Assembly (NCBI GenBank): GCA_022605405.1
Contig: JABYQQ010000013.1
Coordinates: 124,001 to 188,000 of the forward strand
Source of the DNA: Earliella scabrosa
Taxonomy: Eukaryota > Basidiomycota > Agaricomycetes > Polyporales > Polyporaceae
DNA: 64,000 nucleotides
Direction: 5' to 3'
Shown piece by piece: positions 47,501-55,971 of this stretch. The translations under genes and the position numbers were made by a program. The notes beneath the pieces were generated by a model that did not search any database, had not been told where the DNA came from, and saw only the letters and a list, made by a program, of their open reading frames with translations. How positions within the stretch are numbered: position 1 is the first letter of the stretch; every line of letters begins with the position of its first letter.

Positions 47501-48342
47501 TTCTCGATCCACGGAACATGCGGGATGACCGCGAGCTTAACCGGCGGGAACATGTCGCGACGGAAGTGCCCGCGCTCGGAGTCCTCCCAAGCGAAGCCCT
47601 CGTTCTGCTTGCACATCAAGTCGTCGAAGATCGCGAGTTCCTCGGGCGTCAGCCACTCCGCGTGATCCCCGTGCAGCTTCTCGCGACGCTCCGCGGTGTA
47701 ACGTCCGGTGGGTTCGAAAGGTTTGGGGTTGGGGTCTAGTGTAGGCATGTTCTCGAGAGGGTCGCCGACGTGGTTTCGGACGATGCGGAAGTGTTGTGGG
47801 AGCTCGGTCGGCTTAGGGTTGACCTTGAGCGCTACCGGTTTGTACTTCTTTTTCGTCTTCAGCAGTACTTCGACCTCCTCCTCTTCGCATGTGGGAGTCG
47901 CAGGACGGCCGTCCGGCTTCGCTTCGCGGGGTCTCGAATACGAACCCGATCGCGAGCGCACCGGACGCCGTCCGAGAGATTTCGTAGGGTAGACAGGCCT
48001 GACGCGCCCACGTGATCGCGTCCCGCGGATCGCGTCTGTAGGCGCTCGGGTATCTGGTGTCGCGCGACCGCGCTCCGGCTCGGAAGTCGTCGCATGAGGG
48101 GTATCGGTCGCGCGGGTAGAGTCGAGGGAAACCGAAACTCGAGACTGAGAGTTGAGATATGTATGGATTTCTGGTTTTACGCTGGGGTCGTCGCTCGCTA
48201 ATAAATACGCTTCTTGGATCGCGGTAGCTGAGGTATCTTCGAGGGCTCTATGCGCGGTGACGTATATCTGCCTCGTTTTCGCGTCGTAGTCCAGGACGAG
48301 GGCCACCTCTCCCTGACCGGAAATCAGATCATCGAAGTCCGA
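44557..48342 (-). CDS. pol: Pol polyprotein: reverse transcriptase, RNase H, integrase
   Basis: The open frame runs -1 relative to gag-pro and overlaps its end. There is no ATG near its beginning (first in-frame start-like codon is a GTG at 48306), so it is probably made by -1 frameshifting at 48348-48342. Residue numbers below count from 48306. A linker of about 200 residues is followed by reverse transcriptase (FQTPFGAMRLTTLPMGWANS; catalytic YIDD at about 417), RNase H (ILSVDTSK at about 585 and a C-terminal VVETDA), and integrase. The integrase has an H2C2 zinc-binding region (HDYVGHRG...CHQCQ, about 860-895) and the DDE residues in VDCMEM, SDNGTPF and GIVERPHFH. The C-terminus is acidic and has no chromodomain. 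No stop codon interrupts it; all catalytic residues are present. Confidence 0.95.
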   Translation of the reverse strand, partial: SDFDDLISGQGEVALVLDYDAKTRQIYVTAHRALEDTSATAIQEAYLLASDDPSVKPEIHTYLNSQSRVSVSLDSTRATDTPHATTSEPERGRATPDTRAPTDAIRGTRSRGRVRPVYPTKSLGRRPVRSRSGSYSRPREAKPDGRPATPTCEEEEVEVLLKTKKKYKPVALKVNPKPTELPQHFRIVRNHVGDPLENMPTLDPNPKPFEPTGRYTAERREKLHGDHAEWLTPEELAIFDDLMCKQNEGFAWEDSERGHFRRDMFPPVKLAVIPHVPWIEKNFPIPPGIYNQVIALIRKKIDSGVYEPSNASYRSRWFCVLKKDGNIRIVHSLEPLNKVTIQHSGVPPIPDHMAERFAGRACGTTLDLYVGYDERELEEESRDLTTFQTPFGAMRLTTLPMGWANSVPIFHDDVTFILQPEIPAYTIPYIDDVTVIGPASAYRREDGTYETIPENPGVRRYVWEHLQDVNRIVQRVKHAGGTFSGKKIRCAAPEFTAVGHHCTPEGRVPEPKGVEAVLNWGPCANVSEVRAFLGTVGVARIFIKDYATKAHPLNRLLRKDAQFEWGSEQELAMQTLKDALLASPALRAIDYESDAPVILSVDTSKIAVGFHLCQEDQEDPRRRYYSRFCSITLNDREARFSQPKLELYGLFRALRALRFHLVGVRKLVVETDATAIKDMLANPDVAPSAVMNRWIIAIKMFHFDLVHVPGKSHTPDGLSRRPAQPDDKPDEDDGEEFEDWVDNMYGFMHLINPPPRLGDAAIDFSVPRSIDEVETLMQQTSGTAAKLPVIARPPYSDFPRTAIARDFDFRIEEVKHWLATGERPAMESREADKFAKYASQFFLRDDRLWKVGRDGHHRRVLEAEKRPQALVEMHDYVGHRGIAATTSFLADRFWWPEMKADIAWYVRSCHQCQVRQTTKVRIPPTVPIPAPPMMRVHVDCMEMPGRYRYFFHARCAMTTYCEGRASTAQTAKAIGDWIYQDLLCRWGAVCEIISDNGTPFVAALEYIAKTYHVYHIRISGYNSQANGIVERPHFHVRDALYKACEGDPSQWVSRVYSVLWADRITVRRRMGCSPYYAVTGTHPIMPLDIAEATYLLPTANKMISTTELITQRAIALQKRPEQISRLRSKVYASRVRAAELYEEHHAYTTKAFDFKPGRLVLMRNTAIEKSLNRKMRARYLGPLVVISRNRGGAYIVAELDGAVHDRPIAAFRLIPYLARKSPIPFRMEDLDVDARRIREMEESEETFEDEGLGEPEEAEED

Positions 48343-50906
48343 AAACCCGCGCGCGACGTCTGCGATTGTTTCGGGCCTTCACCTCGCGCATACGTCGGTA
48401 GGGTGAGCTCGCGGCGCGAGTTCGGACAACGAACGGTGATCGTCTGACGACCGTCTGGCTTATTGACTACGGTGCCGGAGACTAAGACGTCGAAGGGTCG
48501 ACCGAGGAGGACGTCGTAAGAGGCGTTCCGCACGACGTGCATCTGTAGGTAGACGACGACTCCGGGGCCGAGTTCGACTGCGACGTTCCTCGCGAGACCG
48601 AGCGTAGGGTCGACTGTGCCGTTCGCGCTGACCATCCGCAGACTAGAGGACGGGTCGTAAGGGATCTTGAGCTCGAAGCACTTCGCCTCGCTGATCGCGA
48701 CAATCTGCGAGCCCGGGTCGAGAACGCATTCGGTCGGGACGTCCGAGTTGTTGACATGCGCGAAGATAGACCTCAACTTGTGAGTCTTATCCCCGACGAC
48801 GATGTCAGGTCCGACGTCCTCATCCTCATCGCGCGAAAACGTTCCGCGGCGTACGCGGTACATCCCGCGGGGTAGCTCCTCGTCTTCATCATCCGACTCC
48901 GCCTCTTCGACCGTCTGGGACGCCTTCTTCTCCCGCGAAAGCTTGAAGGTCTCCGCTTCATCCCCGCTGTGCGTCCACACCGTCGGCTCGTCCTCCTCCG
49001 GACAGTCCTGCACGAACGTCTTGTACGTCCGTCCCTTCCCCTTATCCTCGCCCTTCTTCTTCGTCCTCTCATCTCCCTCGTCTTCTTCGTCCTCTCCCGC
49101 AGCCTTCTCCCGCGCGGCGCGAATCGCGAACCGCCGCGAAGATGTCGCGTCGTTCAGCATCTTCCGGATCCCCGGAGACACGCTCAAGAGCTCGACCGGG
49201 GTCATGGTGACCGACTGCGCTTCGCCGAAGCTCCTCTGAAAGACTCGCTTCTCCGCGTTGGGGTCTACGATCGCGGCGGTGTGACGGTACGCGGGCTCGG
49301 TTCGCGAAGGAGTGTCGGTCGCGCTGTTCGCGCGCCTGTGGTTCCCGAAGGCGAAGTCGCGCGCGATAGGCTCGGCTGTGACTGGGGGTCGCGTCTTCGA
49401 GTACGGGTGGATCGGGATGTTCTCGTCGTCCTTGTCGCGAGAAGGCCCTTCATCCCGCGCGACCCGCTGCATAGCCTCCGCCCGGTCTGACAGGTGCGGT
49501 GGCGCATCGCGCTTCCGCGGCTGCTCGCGATCCTTCTCAGACTCCTCCCGCGTGTGCTTCTTCGGACGCGTCGTGATCTCGACTCCGTCGAACCGGACCT
49601 TGCGCTTCTGTTTCTCGAGCTCCAGCTGACTCTTGAGCTCGCCCGCGCGCTGCATCAAGACTGCGAGTTCCTCCTCGATCGTGCTCTCGCTCTCCTTCGC
49701 GCCAGCGTAGTACGGGTCTTCTTCGGGCTCGACGACTAGCATCATGTGGCCGACTTGGGTAGGGTTCTTCTTGCCGGGATTGAGGTCGTGCCAGACTAGA
49801 ACGCGCTCGCGCATGCAAGTCCCGGGAAGGTTCCGAGGGACGAAGGTGCCTTTCGGAAGGAAGATACGTCCTCCATCGCCGCGTTCGATGAGACCGTTCG
49901 CGAGATCTTCGCGAGCCGCCGGGCAGGTCTTAGAGTGGCACCCAGCGGTCCCGCAGTAGAAACAGTTTTGGTCCTCGCCTGCGAAGCCCAGTCCCGCATT
50001 GCTCAGCCGGACGTTCGCAGGGGGTCCTCGCGGTATGTCGTTCCGCTGCCAGCCTCCTCCTCGCGGCGCGTCGTCGCGCGGGAACCCTCGCTGTCCTCCG
50101 TTCTCATTGCGGAACAGGGTACGAAAGGTCTCCGTCATCGCGCTCAGCATCTCTTGCTTGAAGGACTCCAAAGCCGGCTCCTGCTTGACTTCGCGCGCGG
50201 GCGTCTGCGCGCTCTGGGTCGCGAACGCCGAAGTGCCTAAGAGAGACGACCCCGCGCCGGACCGAAACCGATGGTCGGAGCCCTGAAGGAGTACGCCGAA
50301 AGGGCCTTGGTCTTCGAGGCAATAGGTCATAGCCTCGTGCACTTCCGCGACGGAAAAGGGGTCGCTCGGGTGCTTGTCGGGGACCTTGTTCGCGAGACGA
50401 GCGCTAACGGCTGCGGCCTTCTCGGGCGGGACAAGGCTGAGGAGCGCGGCTGCAGCGTCATCCTCTGCGATGCCGGGTCGCGGCTTCGTCGACAGGTATC
50501 GGAACATAGGATAGAACTTCCGGTAGAACTCGGAGTATTCCTCGAGGGTGTGAATCCCCTTTTCGCGGGTGTCGTTGACTAACTTGTTAAGCTGTGCCCG
50601 TGACCAGACGTGACTAGAGTCCGATCCGACGTAGAACCCCAAGACTTCATCGCGGAACTTCTCGTAGGTGTCGGTAGGTCCCTTGTTCGTGAACGTCTGC
50701 AAGACCTTCCAGGTTTTTGCGACGTCGATAGGCACGTATAGGAGCGCGGCCTTTTTCTTCTCTTCTTCGGATGTCACGCCCTCGCGCGCGAGTAGGCGCT
50801 CGAGCTCCTCGAAGTACTCCGCGACGGCATCTCGCGAAGACGGATCGTACCGCGGAGCCTCCTTGCTTCGCTTCAGGGGCAGCTTGTCGAATCCGGTTGA
50901 AGCCAT
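48324..50906 (-). CDS. gag-pro: Gag-protease polyprotein
   Basis: ATG 50906, stop 48324, 860 residues. The N-terminal part is a Gag capsid-like helical domain (VAEYFEELERLLAREGV, AKTWKVLQTF, YEKFRDEVLGFY, LEEYSEFYRKFYPMFRYL). Near residue 312 lies a zinc-knuckle-like CFYCGTAGCHSKTC, in which the usual CX2CX4HX4C histidine is displaced by one position. A long charged linker follows, then an aspartic protease-like domain with LDPGSQIVAIS at about residue 728 and YDVLLGRPFDVL further on. The active-site triad reads D-P-G instead of the usual D-[ST]-G. I recall the same form in other basidiomycete Gypsy elements, so it may be a clade feature. The last codons carry the frameshift heptamer. Confidence 0.93.
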   Translation of the reverse strand: MASTGFDKLPLKRSKEAPRYDPSSRDAVAEYFEELERLLAREGVTSEEEKKKAALLYVPIDVAKTWKVLQTFTNKGPTDTYEKFRDEVLGFYVGSDSSHVWSRAQLNKLVNDTREKGIHTLEEYSEFYRKFYPMFRYLSTKPRPGIAEDDAAAALLSLVPPEKAAAVSARLANKVPDKHPSDPFSVAEVHEAMTYCLEDQGPFGVLLQGSDHRFRSGAGSSLLGTSAFATQSAQTPAREVKQEPALESFKQEMLSAMTETFRTLFRNENGGQRGFPRDDAPRGGGWQRNDIPRGPPANVRLSNAGLGFAGEDQNCFYCGTAGCHSKTCPAAREDLANGLIERGDGGRIFLPKGTFVPRNLPGTCMRERVLVWHDLNPGKKNPTQVGHMMLVVEPEEDPYYAGAKESESTIEEELAVLMQRAGELKSQLELEKQKRKVRFDGVEITTRPKKHTREESEKDREQPRKRDAPPHLSDRAEAMQRVARDEGPSRDKDDENIPIHPYSKTRPPVTAEPIARDFAFGNHRRANSATDTPSRTEPAYRHTAAIVDPNAEKRVFQRSFGEAQSVTMTPVELLSVSPGIRKMLNDATSSRRFAIRAAREKAAGEDEEDEGDERTKKKGEDKGKGRTYKTFVQDCPEEDEPTVWTHSGDEAETFKLSREKKASQTVEEAESDDEDEELPRGMYRVRRGTFSRDEDEDVGPDIVVGDKTHKLRSIFAHVNNSDVPTECVLDPGSQIVAISEAKCFELKIPYDPSSSLRMVSANGTVDPTLGLARNVAVELGPGVVVYLQMHVVRNASYDVLLGRPFDVLVSGTVVNKPDGRQTITVRCPNSRRELTLPTYARGEGPKQSQTSRAGFRTSMI
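48342..48348 (-). promoter_or_regulatory. candidate -1 ribosomal frameshift site GGGTTTT
   Basis: The heptamer G-GGT-TTT fits X-XXY-YYZ in the gag-pro frame, six codons before its stop. Slipping back one base leads directly into the pol frame (next codon TCG), which is open from there to 44557. A downstream stem-loop was not worked out. Confidence 0.65.
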
Positions 50907-51280
50907 GGGTGGCGTAGTTGCGATAGGAAGTGGATTGAAAGGGATAGGGGGTGGGATAGGGAAAGGGGGTGGAGATTGGGTTCGCGGGTTTGCTCGCGGA
51001 AGGATTTCGCGGAGAGGGGTATGGAACGAATCGCGGGGAGAGTCCTCGAGATCGGTAAGAGGAGACGAACCGAAGATGTCTAAATCGATCCGCGTTCTAG
51101 GTGTGCGGGGGACCTCCAGCTGACTTCCGCGGGGCGGTGAGCCTGCGTCGGAGTCTTCGATGGGGGTTAATTCCGCGTCGAGTTCTTCGCGAAATTGTCG
51201 GAGGGCAGCGGCCGTCCTTTCGATGTAGATGTCGAGGGAATCGTCTAGGGACCTGTTACCGGCGGTGGCAGATTTACTCC

Positions 51281-51298
51281 CCCTCGCGGTGGGCTCCA
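51281..51298 (-). promoter_or_regulatory. primer-binding site
   Basis: On the sense strand TGGAGCCCACCGCGAGGG starts three bases after the 5' LTR. It would pair with a tRNA 3' end reading CCCTCGCGGTGGGCTCCA, which has the obligatory CCA. I cannot name the tRNA. Confidence 0.75.
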
Positions 51299-51301
51299 GA
51301 A

Positions 51302-52306
51302 TGATGGGTGTGCTCCGGCTCTGTGTGCGGAAAGAAACAACTAAACCACACTAAGAAACCAAGAACTCGAGAAGGTGGTGCGAGGTAGGGGATCTGGTTC
51401 CCGGGTTCGCAGGACGCGGACGCGGAGTCGACTCTCGAAAGGCTCTCGCGAAGGATCGCAGAGACCGCGGGGGAAGACTATGGAAGAGAGCTCGAAGGGG
51501 TGTGGCTAACTCAAGCTCTGCGGAGGGAACCCGCAGGACGGTGTTTCGAGATGGGAAGAACGCAAATCGCAGGCGCAAACGCAAGTCGCTGTCGCAGACG
51601 CAAACGCAGACGCAAACGCACGCGTATTCGCTGAGTCTCGATGGGTGGGGGATTCGATTCCCTGGGGCTCCTGCCCTCGCACTACTCTAACTACACGATC
51701 CTGCGACCGTCCGCAACTCCGGAACGCGACAACCGAAAAACTTCTCGTATCAACCCTTCCACCGCCCGCACCGTCCGCCTGATCCTCTCCCAACTGCGCG
51801 TGCCTTCGCCACATCCCCGTCCCGTCACCCTCAAACGCGGTCTTCGATCGCAATCTCGCCTCTCGACGAATCAGCCTCGAGGCTACCGGACGGTGGCTGT
51901 GCCCTCGATCCTCGGCACGTCCCTCCGCACGATCGCGTCCTCGCGCTCCCAAGTCTCGTCCGTCGGTCGCGATAGCTCGCAAGCTCGTGAGTGGCCAGCT
52001 TCGCATGACTCGGCCGAATGCCGCGCTCGCGACCCCCGCGCGCGATGTTCTTCCGCATCCTTGGCTCGCGGAACGTGCGTCCGAGGCTGCCTCGTCCCTC
52101 GCGTTGCGGAGCTCCGACCGGACCGTCGGGGAAATGAAGGGGTCTCGAAGTCGCGCGTGTTTTCGTGTGGTAGGGCCGCGCGCAGTCGGAAGGCTGGTGG
52201 GGCGCGGCTGCCGTCCGCGGGAAGGTCGCGCGAAGGGTTCGCGCGAAGGCGCGTCGCAGAGCGCGGGTCGACGAAATCGGGGCATGGCCGGTGCAGGTGC
52301 ACAACA
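51302..52306 (-). repeat. 5' LTR
   Basis: 1,005 bp, apparently identical to the copy at 39052-40056. It carries the element's promoter; I see no clear TATA box on the sense strand. Confidence 0.95.
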
Positions 52307-52310
52307 GCGT
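52307..52310. other. target-site duplication, right copy
   Basis: GCGT directly after the LTR that ends ACAACA; matches 39048-39051. Confidence 0.8.
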
Positions 52311-54065
52311 GCTGCATGAACTCGTCATGAGTTCGAAGCGGTAGGTGGGCCGGATCATAGCGCCGTATGGCATCGGGAGAACTGCGCACGTCAGGATGTC
52401 GGGCCCGATCGAGCGGAACGTAATGCACCGGATTGCGGGAGTTGGGTATTCGGATGCCTTGGATGTTGCATGCACGACATGGCTTCAGGCCGTTGTGCCC
52501 CTTGATATGCATGAGCATGGACATGGCGGGGATATCCCCGAAGACGAGAATGAGGAACGCGCGGAGCGCAAAGAAATCGTCAGTGAGGAGGTCATATGTA
52601 TGAACACCGATGGCTAGCTGAAGCATCTCCTGCAGAAATGGCCAGAGAAATGAGTCGATGTCTTCGGGCTTCCGCGGACCGGGGATAACGCCGAGGGCGA
52701 GAATGTTCTCAAGGTGGAAGCGGATCTCGGGGGGAAGCGAATAGAGAACAGCAATGAGAGGCCATGCCGTCTTCGTGCGTCGCTTGAAAATAGCGAACCC
52801 GTCGGTGGCAAGTCCCAGGGCGATGTCACGCTCGTCAGCGAAGTACTTGTGCCTGAGGTTCTTCCCGTCAATCTGAACATACTGCTCTGTCAGAGACCGG
52901 TAGTGCTGAGAGTCCATGACGTCTTTGATCTTGCCGGGCTCATGGACGTGCTCTCGAGCGCGGTACAGCAAGAGCTTGGCAAATTCGCGATTGGAGAGCA
53001 TTGCCTTGAGGCGAGGGATGATAGGGAGGTAGACGAAGACTTGACGAGGTCGTCCGCGGCCATCGAGGCGCGATGTCTGGCAGTAAGGACACTCAGTGAG
53101 GTCCGCATGCGGCCCCACAAAGCAGCAACATGATTTGACGCAGCAATGGTAGACCTTGGGCTCGAACCCGGAGAGCTGAGCAACATGCGCCTGAACCTCC
53201 TTCCAACTCCCGAGATTCGAGTGGGGGAACGCATAGGGAAGCTTTGAGAATGTTCGGCCTGGCATATGCTCGTCGACCTTGAGTGCAAATGCCCGCAGAC
53301 ATTGCCGGTCGTAATCGGAGAGGTCGTCCTCTGAGCCTGATAAGCAACTGTTCATACTGAAATGCACAGATATATGACTTACCCGAAACGATGCCTGCCC
53401 GGATGAGTGCCTCCCCCAACTGGTCCCACACTGAGATCGCTTCGTATTCGTCCTCGGAGTCGTCCTCGATCGGGACTTCGCGTGCATGTCGAGCGGAAGA
53501 CTGTTCGGGTTGCGGCATCTCCAAGAACGGATCCTCCTCTTCTCCACGCCTGACGGGACGGACAAACTCCTCGTCGTCTTCATCCTCCACCTCCTCGACC
53601 GTTGTACGGTAACGACGCCCTCGCCAGACCTGCTCCTGAGTACGCTCGGACACTCTTTCCAGATCTACATTGTCACCCTGCTCGTCTGCATCGTCTCCTG
53701 AGTGGTATTCAGTGCACGCCAATGTCAGCATGTCTTGAAACATTCGTACCGGGCGCCCTTAACTCCCAATCAGCATCCTCATAAAGCATCTCGACGTCCA
53801 TGATGTTCCCTGCAGCCTGATCGAGCGGAGCAGCAGGGTTGCCAGGAAGGTCGACATTCCTCTCGGGAGGCGAAGGAGGTACATGGAGTTGCCGCATTGT
53901 GAGTCGTGCCTCGTCGAGACCCTCTGGACGGCGACTGGAACGTGCAGCTGCAATGGAAGCACGGAGGAGAATGGGCCCTTTCCCTAGACGGTGTGCGCGA
54001 AGGGTTTTGCGAGACACCTCGGCTCCACAGCACCCTTCGACGTCGCAGATAACCTTTGGAGGCAT
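52307..54065 (-). pseudogene. Plavaka transposase, N-terminal part (separated by LTR element)
   Basis: ATG 54065. Exon 1 encodes a C2H2-like start (CDVEGC...RTLRAHRLGKG) and a linker, with an intron about 53752-53702 joining RAPG to DDADEQ. Exon 2 is acidic (EVEDEDDEEFVRP). A second intron about 53383-53336 leads to DDLSDYDRQCLRAFALKV. The conserved transposase body follows: KLPYAFPHSNLGSWKEVQAHV, the Cys-rich CCVKSCCCF...CPYCQTSR, FVYLPIIPRLKAM, LGLATDGFAIFKR, PLIAVLYSLPPEIRF, DIPAMSMLMHIKGHNG...CRACNIQGIR. It ends at EFMQHA where the LTR begins. Without the LTR element it continues in frame at 39047. Confidence 0.85.
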
Positions 54066-54482
54066 TATAGAGGAGTCAACCCAGCGAGAGACACGGCAAG
54101 GGAGAGGATATCAGAGGTACCGCAGGATGAGGCCCAACACTAAGTCGAGACAAGTAACGTGCCCTCAGCAGGGTCGGGGCTTAGTCGTAGAGTTGTATTG
54201 CCCAATCACAGCCTCTAGGCCACATGACACTGTTCAACAAACACGACGCGTACCAAAACAAATCAAAACTGACGCGTCAGTATATAAGGCGGTTGGTATC
54301 ACAACATATAAAATAGGCACCACCCACCACCATGTCCCACAGAGAACCGCCCTCCCTTGCTCTTCTCGACCTCCCTTCTCTAGTATCGCCTCTTCAAGTT
54401 CGCTCTGAGTAGCTTCTCTGGCTGCTTGAACACTGTCCATCCACCGCACATCCACCCACTCCCTGTATCAACTCAAGACAAC
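54066..54482. promoter_or_regulatory. divergent region between Plavaka transposase and a small coiled-coil gene
   Basis: 417 bp between divergent start codons. Contains the perfect palindrome TGACGCGTCA at 54270-54279 (with an ACGCGT core), TATATAAGG at 54281-54289 and TATAAAA at 54307-54313, all suited to the plus-strand gene. Confidence 0.5.
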
Positions 54483-55339
54483 ATGGTTCGAGTCGTGCAG
54501 GTACGCACCTCCCATCATCTCAACTCTTTTCATCTTCCATGCCCGAGCGTCGCCCAACCCTCTCTCTGTGTGCTCGCTATAGCCCACTAAGGCTCAACTG
54601 GCCGCTTTGGTCGACGAGCTGACAGCGCAAATTGCTGCGGCTAACATTGGTGAGTGTTCCCTGTTCTATCTCGACTCTGTCACTGCAGTAACCACATCCC
54701 CCACTGTGACGCACCTCTCAGACCGCGAAACAAATGCTATCACTCTAGCGGAAATACAGGCCACGCTCCAGCAGCAGACGACCGCCTTGCATGCCGCTCA
54801 AGCTCGTGCTGAGGCCGCTGAAGCCGACGCCGCTGCAGCTAATGCTGCCGCAACCACCGCTGCCGCAGCGGCCCCTGCCCCTCCGGTGGACGAGCCCATT
54901 GTTCCGAAGCCTGCCGGGTCTCGCTTCAACATCCGCAATGCAATGGGCGTGTCATACAATGAATACTGTGCGATCAGGGTGCGTACCGTATTCATGCGCC
55001 GCTTATGATATGCTAATGGTATCACGCCCATATAGGCGACCATCCATATTTTGGTCAAGGCTTCCCAACTGAAGTGGAAGGAAGACTTCCGTCGTCAGGA
55101 TCCTCAAGATCTCGCCCTGTTCTTTAGAGCTGTAAGTTACTCGTTACTACTCCCGCATGCAGGTTGGTCACTCACCAATGAACGCCACTATGCAGGCTCG
55201 TAAGGAGCACCCGATCCTGAAGAAGTACGCAAACAACTGGGCGGCTGCAGCAATTGCGCGCACTTACATGCAGAACATGCGCAAGCACGCGCGCAAGCAA
55301 GGATACATCCCCCCTCACCGCCGCTCGAGCAGCACCTAG
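54483..55339 (+). CDS. small Ala-rich coiled-coil protein of a repeated basidiomycete type
   Basis: Five exons. ATG 54483 (MVRVVQ), introns about 54501-54582, 54651-54749, 54979-55035 and 55132-55195; stop 55337-55339. The N-terminal coiled coil (AQLAALVDELTAQIAAANIAE and an Ala/Glu/Gln run) leads to a Pro-rich linker. The conserved-looking C-terminal part reads AGSRFNIRNAMGV, LKWKEDFRRQDPQDLALFFRAARKEHPILKKY, then NNWAAAAIARTYMQNMRKHARKQGYIPPHRR. I recall related proteins with a -NDWA- helix in many copies in Agaricomycete genomes, uncharacterised and often next to transposons. It is divergent from the Plavaka transposase, so it might be a cargo or accessory gene of that element; unproven. 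Confidence 0.7.
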
Positions 55340-55971
55340 GGCCTGCCCCTCGCCGCCTAGCTGCCAGTGTTATGGTTCATCTTAGAAGTCGTTATTGATC
55401 CCGGGACCCGCAGGCGTTGTGCGCTCCGAGCTAGTGGGCGCTGATCTCTCTCGAGCTCGCGTACAACGCCCGGGCTCGCGGTTTCCTCTTTTGTTATGTG
55501 TTCTGGCTCCAGCCGTCCTATGCCTTCTATAATATACTGTATACGCTCGTATATCCATATGTTCAAATACATCCGTTTCTGTGTCCCAAATGGCGAGCGA
55601 GTGCACCAATCAAACCAGCCATTGAACCCGTCATATGACGGTACGGCACCCATGATAATACTAGGTATAAGACTACATAGGATCATCATTAGTACAGACT
55701 GCAAACCTGACTATACCATAGACATGTCGGGAAAATAACACAGCTCCTGGATTCTAACAAAGTCGTGAAAGGGAAAGTTTCTTAGTGTATACTGAGGTCT
55801 GGAACTCCAACAACAGGTCGGAAATTTGACGCGGCGCCTAGAGTCTCAAAGCCGGCACTTGCAACGTGTAACATCGTCAAACCGGCATGTCGTTTTCTGC
55901 GAGCATCTAGGCGCACAGTGATATCTCTCCACCACCCCGACGTGTTATTGCTTTTGGAGGGTGTGGTCGAC
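55340..55971. other. intergenic region
   Basis: About 630 bp with AT-rich stretches near 55530-55570 and 55640-55740. Minus-strand ORFs at 55357-55704 and 55782-56075 show no recognisable motif. It holds the 3' flank of the coiled-coil gene and the promoter of the hydrolase gene. Confidence 0.4.

Larger units (their letters stand above)
39052..52306 (-). mobile_element. Ty3/Gypsy-like LTR retrotransposon with an antisense three-gene cassette
   Basis: 13,255 bp, read on the minus strand. 5' LTR 52306-51302, primer-binding site 51298-51281, Gag-protease 50906-48324, -1 frameshift site 48348-48342, Pol 48342-44557 (RT, RNase H, integrase), a polypurine tract copy at 44510-44496, an accessory region of about 4.4 kb with three plus-strand genes, the terminal polypurine tract 40068-40057, and the 3' LTR 40056-39052. 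Domain order RT-RNase H-IN is Ty3/Gypsy; no chromodomain is seen at the Pol C-terminus. Both LTRs look identical over 1,005 bp and all reading frames are open, so the copy is young and possibly active. It sits inside the Plavaka transposase gene. Confidence 0.95.
37413..54065 (-). mobile_element. Plavaka-type DNA transposon, split by an LTR retrotransposon
   Basis: Coordinates are the extent of the transposase coding region; terminal inverted repeats were not found. The minus-strand transposase begins at 54065, is interrupted at 52307/39051 by a 13.25-kb LTR element, and resumes to the stop at 37413. Across the insertion the frame is restored exactly if the retrotransposon and one copy of its target-site duplication are ignored (EFMQHA / RDVQFAPTAAESERLAK). 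All other introns have good splice sites, so apart from the insertion the transposase appears undamaged. Plavaka elements are CACTA-like (CMC) cut-and-paste transposons abundant in basidiomycetes. Confidence 0.85.

Noticed and set aside
37042..54190. GTCGGGGCTT near 37045 and again near 54173 as possible Plavaka terminal repeats
   Set aside because: The two are in direct, not inverted, orientation and only 10 bp long; treated as chance.
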